Source of the DNA: Pelagerythrobacter aerophilus
Lineage (GTDB): Bacteria > Pseudomonadota > Alphaproteobacteria > Sphingomonadales > Sphingomonadaceae
Direction: 5' to 3'
NCBI RefSeq assembly: GCF_003581645.1
Contig: NZ_QXFK01000016.1
Coordinates: 186,001-250,000, forward strand
Length of the DNA stretch: 64,000 bases
The number at the start of each line of letters is the position of its first letter. The stretch's first letter is position 1. Both the position numbers and the translations under genes were made by a program. Below are positions 1-10,832 of the stretch, in pieces. The notes beneath the pieces were generated by a model. That model saw only the letters and a list, made by a program, of their open reading frames with translations. It was not told the origin of the DNA and did no database searches.

Positions 1-687
1 GTCACGGCGCGGATCGCGGACGAGCTCGGCCCGGAACGTTTGCGCCAGACGATGATCGATCTCGGCATGAACGAGCGGCCCTATATCGAGCTGCCCGCGC
101 GCGGCATGCCCCTCTGGCCCAAGGAGGACTGGTCGCGCATCCGCACGATGACCGTCGGCTTCGGGCACGGCATCGCCGTCACCCCGCTGCATCTCGCGAG
201 CGGCTACGCCGCCATGGTCAACGGCGGCATCTGGCGGCCGGCGACGATGCACAAGCTCGAGGCCGGCGAAGCGCCCCGGGGACGCCGGGTGTTCAAGGCT
301 TCGACCAGTGCGCGGATGCGCCAGCTCCTGCGGATGATCGCGGTCTACGGCACCGGCCGCAACGCCAACGCGGCGGGTTACCGCGTCGGCGGCAAGACCG
401 GATCGGCCGAGAAGCCGGGCGCCGGCGGCTATCAGCACAGCGCGCTCATCTCGACGTTCGCCGCAGCCTTTCCGATGGACCGCCCGCGCTACGTCGTCGT
501 CGCCATGCTCGACGAGCCCAAGGGCACCACGGCCAGCTCGTTCCAGCGGACCGCCGCCTGGAATGCCGCGCCGATCGTCGGCAATCTCATCCCGCGGATC
601 GGGCCGCTGCTCGGCGTGCGTCCGGACAATGCACGCGACGTCGACATCAGCGATCTGCGGCCGCTGATCGGCGGAGCGGACAAGTGA
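1..687 (+). CDS. ftsI: Penicillin-binding protein 3 (FtsI), C-terminal part, cut by window start
   Basis: Septal D,D-transpeptidase that cross-links peptidoglycan at the division site. The frame is open from base 1 to TGA 685-687, so only the last 228 codons are present. The KTG active-site motif is visible (GGKTGSAEKPG, around 388-420). The SxN motif of class B PBPs normally sits just before the TARIADELG stretch seen at the window edge, so it and the SxxK serine lie outside. The stop overlaps the GTG of murE in a GTGA junction, as expected in a dcw cluster. Family assignment is firm because of the KTG motif and position; a general class B PBP is the only alternative. Confidence 0.93.
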   Translation, partial: VTARIADELGPERLRQTMIDLGMNERPYIELPARGMPLWPKEDWSRIRTMTVGFGHGIAVTPLHLASGYAAMVNGGIWRPATMHKLEAGEAPRGRRVFKASTSARMRQLLRMIAVYGTGRNANAAGYRVGGKTGSAEKPGAGGYQHSALISTFAAAFPMDRPRYVVVAMLDEPKGTTASSFQRTAAWNAAPIVGNLIPRIGPLLGVRPDNARDVDISDLRPLIGGADK

Positions 688-2153
688 GGCTGGCGCGGCT
701 GCTCAGCGCTGCCGGAATGGTGCCGGGCGGCGACTCCGACCTTCAGGTCACGGGCTTCGCGATCGACCACCGCAAGGTCGCGCCCGGCACGGTCTTCGGC
801 GCTTTCCGGGGCAGCGCCGTCAACGGCGAGGATTTCATTCCGGCTGCGATCGCTGCGGGGGCCGTGGCGATCGTCGCCCGCCCGGACGTGCAGGTGGAGG
901 GCGCGGTCCACATTGCCGATGCCGAACCGCGCCGCGCCTTCGCCCGGCTTGCGGCGAAGTTCTTCGCACCCGTGCCACAGACGATCGTCGCGGTGACGGG
1001 GACCAACGGCAAGACCTCGACCGTCGAGATGACCCGGCAGCTCTGGCGCATGGCGGGCGAGCGCGCCGCGTCGATCGGCACGCTGGGTGTCACGACCTCG
1101 GACGAGAGCGTTTCGACCGGCCTCACCACACCCGATATCGTCACCTTCCTGTCGAACATGAGCGGCCTGGCGCGCGAGGGCGTGACGCATGTCGCCTACG
1201 AAGCCTCGAGCCACGGGCTGTCGCAGTTCCGCAACGAGGGGCTGCCGGTCTCGGCCGCCGCCTTCACCAACTTCAGCCGCGATCATCTCGACTACCACGC
1301 GACGATGGAGGACTATTTCGCGGCCAAGATGCGGCTGATCGACGAAGTGGTGTCGGATCACGCGGCCGTGGTCGTCTGGACGGGCAAGGGCGAGTGGGCC
1401 GACCGCGCGATCGAGCATGCGCGCAAGCGTTCCTTGCGCGTGCTGACGGTGGGGGAGCGGGGCGAGCATATCCGGCTGATCGCGCATACCCCCACGCAGC
1501 TGGGGCAGGAGTTGACGGTCGAGCATGCCGGCGAGCGGCGCACGATCCGCCTGCCGCTGATCGGCGCCTATCAGGTCGCCAATGCGCTTGTCGCAGCAGG
1601 GCTGGTGATCGCCACCGGCGGCCGCCCGGCAGCGACGCTGGATGGCGTCGGGCGTTTGCAGCCGGTGCGGGGAAGGCTGGAACGCGCGGTGATCGCCCAG
1701 TCCGGCGCGCCGGTATATGTCGACTACGCCCACACGCCCGATGCGCTGGAAGCGGCGATCGCTGCGCTTCGTCCGCATGTGCGCGGGCGGCTGATCACCG
1801 TGTTCGGGGCCGGTGGGGATCGCGATGCAGGCAAGCGCGCCGAGATGGGCCGCGTCGCCAGCGAGCATTCCGATGCGGTGATCGTGACCGACGACAATCC
1901 GCGCAGCGAGGACCCGGCCGCGATCCGCAGCGCGATCATGTCAGGCGCGCCCGGCGCCATGGAAATCGGCGATCGGCGCAAGGCGATCTGCGCTGCCATC
2001 GAAATGACCGAGGCGGATGATATCGTGCTCATCGCCGGCAAGGGCCACGAACAGGGCCAGATCGTTGGTTCGGGGGAAATGATGCGGGTACTGCCATTCG
2101 ACGATGTTACCGTTGCACGCGAATGCGCTGCGGCGCAGGGGGCCGAGGCATGA
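684..2153 (+). CDS. murE: UDP-MurNAc-tripeptide synthetase MurE (meso-diaminopimelate-adding)
   Basis: Cytoplasmic ATP-dependent ligase that adds the third stem-peptide residue to UDP-MurNAc-L-Ala-D-Glu. The 489-residue length is normal. The Mur-ligase P-loop GTNGKTS is at residues 106-112, and the DNPR motif at about 404-407 is the signature of enzymes that add meso-diaminopimelate rather than lysine, fitting a Gram-negative. GTG start at 684 overlaps the ftsI stop (GTGA), implying translational coupling. It ends in an ATGA overlap with murF. lysA, which consumes diaminopimelate, lies at the far end of the window. Confidence 0.97.
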   Translation: MRLARLLSAAGMVPGGDSDLQVTGFAIDHRKVAPGTVFGAFRGSAVNGEDFIPAAIAAGAVAIVARPDVQVEGAVHIADAEPRRAFARLAAKFFAPVPQTIVAVTGTNGKTSTVEMTRQLWRMAGERAASIGTLGVTTSDESVSTGLTTPDIVTFLSNMSGLAREGVTHVAYEASSHGLSQFRNEGLPVSAAAFTNFSRDHLDYHATMEDYFAAKMRLIDEVVSDHAAVVVWTGKGEWADRAIEHARKRSLRVLTVGERGEHIRLIAHTPTQLGQELTVEHAGERRTIRLPLIGAYQVANALVAAGLVIATGGRPAATLDGVGRLQPVRGRLERAVIAQSGAPVYVDYAHTPDALEAAIAALRPHVRGRLITVFGAGGDRDAGKRAEMGRVASEHSDAVIVTDDNPRSEDPAAIRSAIMSGAPGAMEIGDRRKAICAAIEMTEADDIVLIAGKGHEQGQIVGSGEMMRVLPFDDVTVARECAAAQGAEA

Positions 2154-3622
2154 GCGCGCATCGCGCCTTGCGGGCCTGGCCCGTCCGCCCGCGCGACAGC
2201 CTCGGACTGGCGCTGTGGGACTCGGTTGCGCTCGCCCAGGCCATGGGCGGCACCGCCAGCGGCGCGTTTCAGGTTGCCGGCGTCGAGATCGACTCGCGCG
2301 ACGTCCGTCCGGGCGACCTGTTCTTTGCCCTGAAGGGCGAAGCGACCGACGGGCACCGCTTTCTCGACAAGGCGTTCGCTAACGGCGCAGCCGCAGCGGT
2401 CGTCGACCGGCCGATCGACTGGCCGCACATTCTGGTGCGCGACACCAATGCGGCGCTGGCGGCGCTCGCCGCCGCTTCGCGCGCCCGCTCGGCGGCGGTG
2501 CGCATCGGTGTCACGGGATCGGTCGGCAAGACCGGGGTCAAGGAAGCGATCTTCGCCGCGCTCGACCGCGCCAGCCGCGGTCAGGCGCATCGCTCGGTCC
2601 GCAGCTACAACAACCACGTCGGGGTGCCGCTGAGCCTCGCGCGGATGCCGGTGCGCGCGCGCTACGGCGTGTTCGAGATGGGGATGAACCACGCCGGCGA
2701 AATCGCCGCGCTGACCGCGCAGGTCCGCCCGCAGGTTGCGGTGATCACGACCATCGCGCCCGCGCATATCGAGAACCTCGGCAGCGAGGAGGCGATCGCC
2801 GATGCGAAGGCGGAGATCTTCACCGCGCTCGAACCGGGCGGCACGGCCGTGATCCCGGCGGATTCCCCCCATTTCGAGCGTCTGCGCGACCAGGCGCTCG
2901 CCGCGGGAGCAAAAATCATCTCGTTCGGGCGCGCCGCGCATGCCGACCTGCGGCTGCTGGACGCGATCCCCGCCGCCAACGGGGGGGCGCTGGTGACGGC
3001 CGATCTCGGCGATACGCGGCTGTGCTATTCGGTCGCCGAGCCGGGCGAACACTGGATCGCCAACTCGCTCGCGGTCATGGCCGCAGTGCGGGCGGCGGGC
3101 GGCGATCTCGGGTCGGCCGGGCTCGCGCTGGCGGAAATGGGCGGGCTCAAGGGCCGCGGCGCACGCCACCGCATCGCCGCGATCGGCGGCCGCGCGCTTT
3201 TGATCGACGAGAGCTACAACGCCAATCCCACCTCGATGCGCGCGACCTTGCGTCAGCTCGGCCAGACGCCGGCTTCGCGCCGGATCGCCGTGCTCGGCAG
3301 CATGAAGGAACTCGGTGATTTCTCCGCGCCCTACCACGCGCAGCTTGCCGAGCCGCTGGCGGAGGCGAAAGTCGACCACGCGGTGCTGGTAGGCGATGAA
3401 ATGCGCGCGCTCGCACAGGACTTGGGGAAAGGCGCAGGCGGTGCGCTTGCGGGCGGGCTGACGTTCGCGCATTGCGATGGGCCTGCCGAAGCGATCGCGG
3501 CGCTCGAGGAATTCGGCATCGCGGCTGGCGATGCGATCCTCGTCAAGGGTTCCAACTCGGTTGGTCTCGGCAGGCTGGTTACTCATTTCGCCGCCAGGGA
3601 TCACGGCGGCCGGGACGGCTGA
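2150..3622 (+). CDS. murF: UDP-MurNAc-tripeptide-D-Ala-D-Ala ligase MurF
   Basis: Adds D-Ala-D-Ala (made by Ddl, encoded 7 kb downstream) to UDP-MurNAc-tripeptide. It has 490 residues. N-terminal uridine-nucleotide-binding domain (VEIDSRDVRPGDLFFALKG), a P-loop GVTGSVGKTGVKE near residue 120, the central ligase domain with SYNNHVGVP, and the C-terminal DESYNANPTSM segment typical of MurF. ATG at 2150 was chosen over an upstream in-frame ATG at 2123 because it forms an ATGA overlap with murE and begins just before the conserved domain. The stop is immediately followed by the mraY ATG with no gap. Confidence 0.96.
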   Translation: MSAHRALRAWPVRPRDSLGLALWDSVALAQAMGGTASGAFQVAGVEIDSRDVRPGDLFFALKGEATDGHRFLDKAFANGAAAAVVDRPIDWPHILVRDTNAALAALAAASRARSAAVRIGVTGSVGKTGVKEAIFAALDRASRGQAHRSVRSYNNHVGVPLSLARMPVRARYGVFEMGMNHAGEIAALTAQVRPQVAVITTIAPAHIENLGSEEAIADAKAEIFTALEPGGTAVIPADSPHFERLRDQALAAGAKIISFGRAAHADLRLLDAIPAANGGALVTADLGDTRLCYSVAEPGEHWIANSLAVMAAVRAAGGDLGSAGLALAEMGGLKGRGARHRIAAIGGRALLIDESYNANPTSMRATLRQLGQTPASRRIAVLGSMKELGDFSAPYHAQLAEPLAEAKVDHAVLVGDEMRALAQDLGKGAGGALAGGLTFAHCDGPAEAIAALEEFGIAAGDAILVKGSNSVGLGRLVTHFAARDHGGRDG

Positions 3623-4693
3623 ATGCTATACCTCTTTGCCGAGTGGCTGGGTTTCGAAGGCGCCCTCAACCTCGTCCGCTATCAGACGTTCCGCGCCGGT
3701 GCGACACTGATGACCGCGCTGCTGATCGGCCTGCTCATCGGGCCGCGCTTCATCAACATGCTGCGCGTGCGCCAGGGCAAGGGGCAGCCGATCCGTGAGG
3801 ACGGGCCGCAGACCCATCTGGCCAAGCGCGGCACGCCCACGATGGGCGGGCTGATGATCCTCGTCTCGCTCGTGATCTCCATGCTGCTGTGGATGGATCT
3901 GAAGAACCCGTTCGTCTGGGCCTGTCTCGCGGTGACCGTGGGGTTCGGCGTGATCGGATTCCTCGACGATTACGACAAGGTCTCCAAGTCGAGCCATCAC
4001 GGCGTATCGGGCAAAGTCCGGCTGCTGCTCGAGTTCATCGTCGCGGGAATCGCCTCGTGGATCGTGGTGGGCCAGATCAACACGTTCCTCTACGTGCCGT
4101 TCTTCAACAATCTCGGTTTCGAGCTCGGCTGGTTCTACTACGTCTTCGCAGCGGTGGTGATCGTGGGCGCCGGCAATGCGGTGAACCTCACCGACGGGCT
4201 CGACGGACTGGCGACCATGCCGGTGATCATTGCCGCGGGCACTTTCGCGCTGATCGTCTATCTCGTCGGCCGCGTCGATTATTCGCAGTATCTCGGCATT
4301 CCCTACGTGCCCGGCGCCGGTGAGCTAGCGGTCTTCTGCGCCGCGATCATGGGGGCGGGCCTCGCCTTCCTGTGGTTCAACGCGCCGCCGGCGGCGGTAT
4401 TCATGGGCGACACCGGCAGTCTCGCGCTGGGCGGCGCGCTGGGCGCGATCGCGGTTGCAGCGCATCACGAGATCGTGCTCGCGATTGTCGGCGGCCTGTT
4501 CGTGGTCGAGGCGCTTTCGGTAATCATTCAGGTTTTCTGGTTCAAGCGTACGGGCAAACGGATTTTCCGCATGGCCCCGATTCACCACCATTTCGAACAG
4601 CTCGGCTGGAGCGAGAGCAAAGTCGTGATCCGCTTCTGGATCGTCGCGATCGTGCTCGCTCTGATGGGCCTGGCGACGCTGAAGCTGCGATGA
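3623..4693 (+). CDS. mraY: Phospho-MurNAc-pentapeptide translocase MraY
   Basis: Inner-membrane enzyme that transfers phospho-MurNAc-pentapeptide to undecaprenyl phosphate, giving lipid I. The 356 residues hold about ten hydrophobic segments. Diagnostic motifs are FLDDYDK (first aspartate motif), [23 protein letters not shown], and the histidine motif [11 protein letters not shown] near residue 320. ATG directly abuts the murF stop (TGAATG), and the end overlaps murD by ATGA. MraY feeds MurG (7268-8449), which completes lipid II. Confidence 0.97.
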   Translation: MLYLFAEWLGFEGALNLVRYQTFRAGATLMTALLIGLLIGPRFINMLRVRQGKGQPIREDGPQTHLAKRGTPTMGGLMILVSLVISMLLWMDLKNPFVWACLAVTVGFGVIGFLDDYDKVSKSSHHGVSGKVRLLLEFIVAGIASWIVVGQINTFLYVPFFNNLGFELGWFYYVFAAVVIVGAGNAVNLTDGLDGLATMPVIIAAGTFALIVYLVGRVDYSQYLGIPYVPGAGELAVFCAAIMGAGLAFLWFNAPPAAVFMGDTGSLALGGALGAIAVAAHHEIVLAIVGGLFVVEALSVIIQVFWFKRTGKRIFRMAPIHHHFEQLGWSESKVVIRFWIVAIVLALMGLATLKLR

Positions 4694-6048
4694 TCGTTTC
4701 GGGCGCCTTCTGCGGCAAACGCTACGCGGTCCTCGGTCTCGCCCGGTCCGGGCTGGCCGCGGTCGACACCCTGCTGGCCAGCGGGGCGGAGGTCGTCGCG
4801 TGGGACCGGCAGGACGTGGCGCGCGACAAGGTGGGCGGCCGGGCCCGCCTGGCCGATCCGCTGGAGATCGATCTTACGGGCTTCGACGGCGTGGTCGTCT
4901 CGCCGGGCGTGCCGCTCAACACCCACCCGATCGCCGAACGGGCCGCGCGCTTCGGCGTGCCGGTGATCGGCGACATCGAGCTGTTCGCGCTCGCCCGCGG
5001 GTCGCTGCCCGCGCACAAGATGGTCGGCATCACGGGCACCAACGGCAAGTCCACCACGACCGCGCTCGTCCACCACATCCTCGAAAGCGCTGGCGTGCCC
5101 GCGCGCATGGGCGGGAACATCGGGCTGCCGATCCTGGCGCAGGAGCCGTTGCCCGAAGGCGGCGTCTACGTGCTGGAGCTGTCGAGCTACCAGATCGATC
5201 TGACGCACTCGCTCGCCTGCGACGCCGCGGCGCTCGGCAACGTCACCCCCGACCATCTCGATCGCTATGGCGATTTCCCGGCCTATGCGGCCTCCAAGGC
5301 GCGGCTCTTTGCAATGCAGGCGGCGGACCAGTTCGCCGTGTTCGGCTGCGCGGACGAGCCGACCGATGCGGTCTTCGCTGCCGAGCGGGCTCGACGGCCC
5401 GCTGGGCGGGTGGTCTGCGCGGATCGCGCCGATCTCGCCGGGGATCAGGCGCGCTGGCCGGCGCTGCAGGGGCCGCACAACCTCGAGAACGCGGCGATCG
5501 CTGCCGCGCTGTGCGAGGAGCTGGGCGCGGCGCGTGATGCAATCCTCGCCGCCATGGCGAGCTTCCGCGGCCTGCCGCACCGGATGGAGATCGTCGCCGA
5601 CCATCGCGGCGTGCTGTTCGTCAACGACAGCAAGGCGACCAATCCCGCCTCGGCCGCGCCGGCGCTCGCGGCCTATCCGCCCGATCCGCGTCCGCGCATT
5701 CACTGGATCGTCGGCGGCTTGCCGAAGGAAGACGGGCTCGGCGAGTGCGAGGCGTTCCTCGGCAATGTCGCCTCCGCCTACACCATCGGCGAGGCGGGGC
5801 CGCGCTTCGCGGAACTGCTGGAGGGCCGGGTGCGTGTCGAGAAGGCGGAACTGATGTGTCAGGCGCTCCGCCTGGCAATGGCCGCAGCGAGCCCCGGCGA
5901 TGTTGTCCTGCTATCGCCCGCATGCGCGAGTTTCGACCAATTCCGCGACTACGAAAAGCGCGGCGAATACTTCCGCGAACTCGTCGCCATGCTCATTGGT
6001 GAACCGAATTCACCGATCGACTGCTTTGCCGGGAAGTCGGCGGCATGA
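4690..6048 (+). CDS. murD: UDP-MurNAc-L-alanine:D-glutamate ligase MurD
   Basis: Adds D-glutamate, the second residue of the stem peptide. The 452 residues begin with a Rossmann-like domain ([17 protein letters not shown]), then the P-loop [14 protein letters not shown] near residue 113, ELSSYQID, and [10 protein letters not shown] in the C-terminal domain. ATG at 4690 overlaps the mraY stop (ATGA). A longer in-frame extension upstream lies wholly inside mraY and is rejected. The end overlaps ftsW by ATGA. Confidence 0.97.
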   Translation: MIVSGAFCGKRYAVLGLARSGLAAVDTLLASGAEVVAWDRQDVARDKVGGRARLADPLEIDLTGFDGVVVSPGVPLNTHPIAERAARFGVPVIGDIELFALARGSLPAHKMVGITGTNGKSTTTALVHHILESAGVPARMGGNIGLPILAQEPLPEGGVYVLELSSYQIDLTHSLACDAAALGNVTPDHLDRYGDFPAYAASKARLFAMQAADQFAVFGCADEPTDAVFAAERARRPAGRVVCADRADLAGDQARWPALQGPHNLENAAIAAALCEELGAARDAILAAMASFRGLPHRMEIVADHRGVLFVNDSKATNPASAAPALAAYPPDPRPRIHWIVGGLPKEDGLGECEAFLGNVASAYTIGEAGPRFAELLEGRVRVEKAELMCQALRLAMAAASPGDVVLLSPACASFDQFRDYEKRGEYFRELVAMLIGEPNSPIDCFAGKSAA

Positions 6049-7271
6049 CCACGAGCCCGCCCTATATCCCCCGCGCCGGCGAGCGCGCACCGCGGGCCGA
6101 CCGCTACCGCAGCACGCGGCGCGCGGAGCTGAAGATCTGGTGGCGCGAGATCGACCGCGTGCTGCTGTTCCTTATTCTTGCGCTGATGGCGGTCGGCACG
6201 GCCGCCGTCGCGGCGGCATCGCCGGCGAGTGCGAGCCGCCTCTCGACCGCCAAGGAGACGCTGCCCGATCTCTATTTCTACTGGGCGCACTTGCGCTGGC
6301 AGATCGTCGGCCTGACGGTGATGTTCGCCGCCGCGATGCTCTCGCGCGAGAATGCACGCCGCGCCGGCATCATGCTGTTCGCAGTGATGTTCACCCTGCT
6401 GATGCTCGTGCCGATCCTCGGCTACGAGGTGAATGGCGCGAAGCGCTGGATCAATCTCGGCTTCTCGTTTCAGCCGTCCGAGTTCCTCAAGCCGGCGTTC
6501 GCCATCGCGCTCGCCTGGGTGATCTCCTGGCGCGCCCGCGATCCGAACCTGCCGGTGATCCCCATCGCGACCGGCATAATGGGCGCCGTCGGCATGCTGC
6601 TGATGCTCCAGCCCAACTTGGGCGACACGGTGCTCTTCGCCGGCGTATGGTTCGCGCTGGTCATTCTCTCGGGCGTGTCCACGCAGCGGCTCGGCATGGT
6701 GCTCGGCGCAGGCGCGCTCGTCTCGTGCATGACCTACCTGTTCTACGAGAACGGCCGAAACCGCATCAACGACTTCTTCGCCGGCGGCACGGCCTACGAT
6801 CAGGTCGACCTCGCCGAACGCACGCTGCTTGCGGGCGGATGGACGGGCAGCGGGCTGTGGCTCGGGGTGCGCAAGATGAGCCTGCCTGAGGCCCACACGG
6901 ACTACATTTTCTCGGTCATCGGCGAGGAGTTCGGCCTGCTCGTCTGCGGGCTGATCGTGCTGCTCTATCTTGCGATCATCGTGCGCGTGCTCCTCCGCCT
7001 GGTGGACGAGGAGGATCTGTTCACCTTGCTCGCCGGATCCGGGCTCGCGGTGCTGGTCGGGGGGCAGGCGTTCATCAATATCCTCGTGAATCTTCAGCTC
7101 GCGCCTTCGAAGGGAATGACACTGCCGCTGGTGTCGTACGGCGGCTCTTCGACCATCGCGGTGTGCCTCACGGTCGGACTCCTGCTCGCGATCACGCGGC
7201 GCAATCCGTTCCTTCGGCGTACCTCGCCCGGGCTGAAACAGCGCCTGTTGGGGCGGGAGGCACAGGCATGA
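6045..7271 (+). CDS. ftsW: Lipid II polymerase / division SEDS protein FtsW
   Basis: SEDS-family glycosyltransferase that polymerises lipid II at the septum together with FtsI, its cognate transpeptidase encoded in the same cluster. It has 408 residues, with an N-terminal cytoplasmic tail rich in Arg, then about ten membrane segments. Family motifs include GAKRWINLG with [38 protein letters not shown], and the C-terminal [14 protein letters not shown] overlaps on both sides couple it to murD and murG. RodA is the paralogue to consider, but the dcw position argues for FtsW. Confidence 0.96.
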   Translation: MTTSPPYIPRAGERAPRADRYRSTRRAELKIWWREIDRVLLFLILALMAVGTAAVAAASPASASRLSTAKETLPDLYFYWAHLRWQIVGLTVMFAAAMLSRENARRAGIMLFAVMFTLLMLVPILGYEVNGAKRWINLGFSFQPSEFLKPAFAIALAWVISWRARDPNLPVIPIATGIMGAVGMLLMLQPNLGDTVLFAGVWFALVILSGVSTQRLGMVLGAGALVSCMTYLFYENGRNRINDFFAGGTAYDQVDLAERTLLAGGWTGSGLWLGVRKMSLPEAHTDYIFSVIGEEFGLLVCGLIVLLYLAIIVRVLLRLVDEEDLFTLLAGSGLAVLVGGQAFINILVNLQLAPSKGMTLPLVSYGGSSTIAVCLTVGLLLAITRRNPFLRRTSPGLKQRLLGREAQA

Positions 7272-8449
7272 CCGGCGCGAACCGCCATTATGTCCTCGCC
7301 GCGGGCGGCACCGGCGGGCACCTGATTCCGGCCTTCGCGCTGGCGACCGAGCTCGAACGGCGCGGGCATCACGTTGCGCTGGTCACCGACGAACGGGGCG
7401 TTGTGATCCCGGGCAAGCCGTCGTTCCTGCCGGCGCATGTTCTGCCCGCCGGGCGCTTCGGCAAGAACCCGCTCACCTGGATAAAGGGCGCGCGCGCCGT
7501 GCTGGAAGGCCGCAAGATGGCGCTCCGCCTGTTCGAGACTTTCGAGCCGAGCGCTGTGGTCGGCTTCGGCGGCTATCCGGCGCTGCCGGCGTTGCTCGCC
7601 TCGACCTCCGCCGACATACCGAGCCTGGTGCACGAGCAGAATGCAGTGCTCGGCCGCGTCAATCGCATGCTCGCCGGACGCGTGCAGGCGATCGCGACCG
7701 CCTATCCCGACATTGCGCGGCTGAAGCCGAAGCACACGGAGAAAGTCCACCTCGTCGGCAATCCGGTGCGCGCCGAGGTGCTGCAATTGCGGCAGGAACC
7801 GTTTCCGCCCCTCAGCGAAGACGGACTGCTGCGCGTGCTGGTGACCGGCGGCAGCCAGGGTGCGCGCGTGCTTTCGGAGATCGTGCCGGACGGGCTCGCC
7901 ATGCTGCCCCCGGCGCTGCGCCAGCGGCTCCAGATCACCCAGCAGTGCCGAGCGGAGGATATCGACGCGGTGCGCGAGCGCTATCGCAGCCACGACATTC
8001 CCGCCGAGCTCGGCACATATTTCGAGGACATGGCCACGCGTCTCGCCGACGCGCACCTGTTCATCGGCCGCGCGGGCGCTTCGACCATCGCCGAGCTGAC
8101 CGCCGTCGGACGCCCTGCGATCCTGATCCCGCTGCCGATCGCGACCGACGACCACCAGGCCGCGAATACCCGCGAGCTGACCAAGGCGGGCGGTGCGCGG
8201 ATGATCCGGCAGGAACGGTTCACGCCCAAGGAACTGGCCAAGCAGATCCAGGCGCTCGCCCAGCATCCGCAAGCGCTTGCCAACGCGGCGCACGCGGCCT
8301 GGAACTGCGGCCGGCCCGACGCGGTGAAGGACCTCGCCGATCTCGTCGAGAGCTTTGGCGGGGCCGAGATGATGGACGTGATCCGGGTGGGCGCAGACAA
8401 GCCGCGCGGCGCGACGCAAGGCGTAACCGCCGGACGAGGCGCGGCATGA
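7268..8449 (+). CDS. murG: Lipid II synthase MurG (GlcNAc transferase)
   Basis: Peripheral membrane GT28 enzyme that adds GlcNAc to lipid I. It has 393 residues. The N-terminal [10 protein letters not shown] loop (residues about 13-22) binds the lipid phosphate; [17 protein letters not shown] and the VTGGSQGAR loop near residue 192 are family hallmarks; the C-terminal [13 protein letters not shown] and [10 protein letters not shown] bind UDP-GlcNAc. ATG 7268 overlaps the ftsW stop as ATGA. The upstream in-frame extension inside ftsW is not credible. It ends in an ATGA overlap with murC. Confidence 0.97.
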   Translation: MTGANRHYVLAAGGTGGHLIPAFALATELERRGHHVALVTDERGVVIPGKPSFLPAHVLPAGRFGKNPLTWIKGARAVLEGRKMALRLFETFEPSAVVGFGGYPALPALLASTSADIPSLVHEQNAVLGRVNRMLAGRVQAIATAYPDIARLKPKHTEKVHLVGNPVRAEVLQLRQEPFPPLSEDGLLRVLVTGGSQGARVLSEIVPDGLAMLPPALRQRLQITQQCRAEDIDAVRERYRSHDIPAELGTYFEDMATRLADAHLFIGRAGASTIAELTAVGRPAILIPLPIATDDHQAANTRELTKAGGARMIRQERFTPKELAKQIQALAQHPQALANAAHAAWNCGRPDAVKDLADLVESFGGAEMMDVIRVGADKPRGATQGVTAGRGAA

Positions 8450-9867
8450 AGGGCGTCGCGACCGATATCGGAACGATCCACTTCGTCGGCATCGGCGGGA
8501 TCGGCATGTCCGGCATCGCCGAGGTCATGCACAATCTCGGCTATAGCGTGCAGGGCTCGGACATCGCCGAAAGCACGAGTGTCGAGCGGCTGCGCGCACG
8601 CGGGATCGACGTGGCGATCGGCCATGTGGCGGAGAATGTCGAAGGCGTGGCGGTCGTCGTCACCTCCACGGCAGTGCGGCGCACCAACCCTGAAGTCGTC
8701 GCCGCACTCGAGCATCGCATTCCCGTGGTTCGCCGCGCGGAGATGCTCGCCGAGCTGATGCGGCTCAAGAACACCGTCGCGGTGGCGGGTACGCACGGCA
8801 AGACGACCACGACCAGCATGATCGCCGCACTGCTCGATGCGGGTGGGGTCGATCCGACCGTGATCAACGGCGGGATCATCGAGCAGTACGGCTCCAACGC
8901 GCGCCTCGGCGACAGCGACTGGATGGTGGTCGAGGCCGACGAGAGCGACGGCAGCTTCCTGCGGCTCGACGGGACGATCGCGGTCGTCACCAACATCGAT
9001 CCCGAGCATCTCGATCACTACGGCGACTTCGACGGGGTGAAGGACGCCTTCATCGAGTTCATCCATAACGTGCCGTTCTACGGCGCGGCGATCCTGTGCA
9101 TCGACCACCCCGAGGTCCAGGCGGTGATCGGCAAGGTCCGCGACCGGCGCGTGGTGACTTACGGGTTCTCGCTTCAGGCGGACGTCTGCGCGGTCAACGT
9201 GCGGCCGGTACCGGGCGGAAACGAATTCGACGTGGTGGTGCGCCAGCGGAACGACGGAGACCGCAGGATCGAATGCGTTCGCCTGCCGATGCCGGGTCGG
9301 CACAACGTCCAGAACGCCCTCGCCGCTATCGCGGTGGCGATCGAGATGGGGTGTTCGGACGAGACGATCTGCAACGGATTCGGGCAGTTCGGCGGCGTAC
9401 GGCGGCGCTTTACCAAGGTCGGCGAAGTAGCGGGCGCGATCGTCATCGACGACTACGCGCATCATCCGGTGGAGATCCGTGCCGTGCTCGCCGCGGCGCG
9501 CGAGAGCGTCTCGAGCAGTGCCGCGGGGCGGGTGATCGCCGTCATGCAGCCGCATCGCTATTCGCGGCTCGGCGACCTGATGGACGACTTCCAGAACTGC
9601 TTCAACGACGCGGATCAGGTTTATGTCACCCCGGTCTATGCCGCAGGCGAGGAGCCGGTGCCGGGCGTCGATTCCGACGCACTGGTTGCCGGTCTGAAGC
9701 TGCGCGGTCACCGGGCGGCGACGACCATAGCCGATCAGGCCGAGTTGGCGCGGACTCTGGCGGGTGAAGTCGAGGAAGGCGATCTGGTGGTCTGCCTCGG
9801 TGCGGGCGATATCACCAAGTGGGCGGCGGGCCTTGCCGATGCAATCGGCCGGGAGCGGGCGACATGA
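8446..9867 (+). CDS. murC: UDP-MurNAc:L-alanine ligase MurC
   Basis: First amino-acid-adding ligase of the stem peptide. It has 473 residues: N-terminal nucleotide-binding fold ([14 protein letters not shown], residues 12-25), P-loop [11 protein letters not shown] near 117-127, the [10 protein letters not shown] and [11 protein letters not shown] motifs, and the C-terminal DYAHHPVEI and QPHRYSR motifs specific to MurC. ATG 8446 sits in an ATGA overlap with murG. The end overlaps murB in the same way. Confidence 0.97.
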   Translation: MKGVATDIGTIHFVGIGGIGMSGIAEVMHNLGYSVQGSDIAESTSVERLRARGIDVAIGHVAENVEGVAVVVTSTAVRRTNPEVVAALEHRIPVVRRAEMLAELMRLKNTVAVAGTHGKTTTTSMIAALLDAGGVDPTVINGGIIEQYGSNARLGDSDWMVVEADESDGSFLRLDGTIAVVTNIDPEHLDHYGDFDGVKDAFIEFIHNVPFYGAAILCIDHPEVQAVIGKVRDRRVVTYGFSLQADVCAVNVRPVPGGNEFDVVVRQRNDGDRRIECVRLPMPGRHNVQNALAAIAVAIEMGCSDETICNGFGQFGGVRRRFTKVGEVAGAIVIDDYAHHPVEIRAVLAAARESVSSSAAGRVIAVMQPHRYSRLGDLMDDFQNCFNDADQVYVTPVYAAGEEPVPGVDSDALVAGLKLRGHRAATTIADQAELARTLAGEVEEGDLVVCLGAGDITKWAAGLADAIGRERAT

Positions 9868-10832
9868 CGATGGACCAGTTCGACTGGGCCGAACTCGACG
9901 ATGGCATGGCGCCGGACTGCGCGGTCGAAGGGGCCGTGGCTGGGCCGGTCTCGGCGGAGGGCATTCGCGGCGCGCTCACGCCGAATGCGCCGCTCGCCAA
10001 GCTTGTCTGGTTCAAGACGGGCGGCGCGGCCGACTGGCTGTTCGAACCCGCCGATCTGGACGATTTGCGGGAGTTCCTGCTCCGGCTCGACGGAAATCTG
10101 CCGGTCATGGCACTCGGCCTCGGTTCGAACATGATCGTGCGCGACGGCGGTGTGCCGGGCGTGGTCGTGCGGCTGGGCAAGGCTTTTGCCAAGGTCGAGG
10201 CGAAGGGCGATCACGTGCTCGAATGCGGCGGGGGGGCCAGCGGGATCCTCGTGTCCTCCACGGCGCGCGACGCCGGGATCGCCGGGCTCGAGTTCCTGCG
10301 CGGCATCCCCGGCACGGTCGGCGGCTTCGTGCGCATGAACGGCGGTGCTTACGGGCGGGAAGTGGCCGACGTTCTGATAGATTGCGACGTGGTGATGCCC
10401 GGCGGAGAGCTGGTTCGCTTGCCGGCCGCGGACCTGCGCTATACCTACCGGCACTCGGCGCTGCCCGAAGGCGCCGTCGTCGTCGCTGCGCGGCTTCAGG
10501 GCACGCCAGGCGATCCGGCCGAGATCGGCGCGGAGATGGATCGCATCGCGAAGGCGCGCGAGGAATCGCAGCCGCTGCGCACCAAGACCGGCGGTTCGAC
10601 CTTCAAGAACCCGGAAGGCGACAAGGCCTGGCGTCTTGTCGACGCGGCCGGCTGCCGCGGCCTCAGGATGGGCGGGGCGCAGGTGAGCGAGAAGCACGCC
10701 AATTTCCTGATCAACACCGGCGACGCGACGAGCGCGGATATCGAAGGGCTGGGCGAAGAAGTGCGACGGCGCGTCTACGCGCATTCGGGCGTGATGCTCG
10801 AATGGGAGATCCAGCGGGTGGGCCGGCCGTGA
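9864..10832 (+). CDS. murB: UDP-N-acetylenolpyruvoylglucosamine reductase MurB
   Basis: FAD-dependent reductase that makes UDP-MurNAc. It has 322 residues. Visible features are the [16 protein letters not shown]-binding segment, [13 protein letters not shown], the [15 protein letters not shown] loop, the catalytic serine region [13 protein letters not shown], and the final [20 protein letters not shown] stretch. The start at 9864 gives an ATGA overlap with murC; 45 bases of upstream frame lie inside murC. The stop overlaps a GTG start of ddl. Compact type, consistent with alphaproteobacterial MurB. Confidence 0.96.
   Translation: MTMDQFDWAELDDGMAPDCAVEGAVAGPVSAEGIRGALTPNAPLAKLVWFKTGGAADWLFEPADLDDLREFLLRLDGNLPVMALGLGSNMIVRDGGVPGVVVRLGKAFAKVEAKGDHVLECGGGASGILVSSTARDAGIAGLEFLRGIPGTVGGFVRMNGGAYGREVADVLIDCDVVMPGGELVRLPAADLRYTYRHSALPEGAVVVAARLQGTPGDPAEIGAEMDRIAKAREESQPLRTKTGGSTFKNPEGDKAWRLVDAAGCRGLRMGGAQVSEKHANFLINTGDATSADIEGLGEEVRRRVYAHSGVMLEWEIQRVGRP

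Noticed and set aside
1724-3604. 626-codon minus-strand frame across murE-murF
   Set aside because: Shadow of murE/murF; no family motif.
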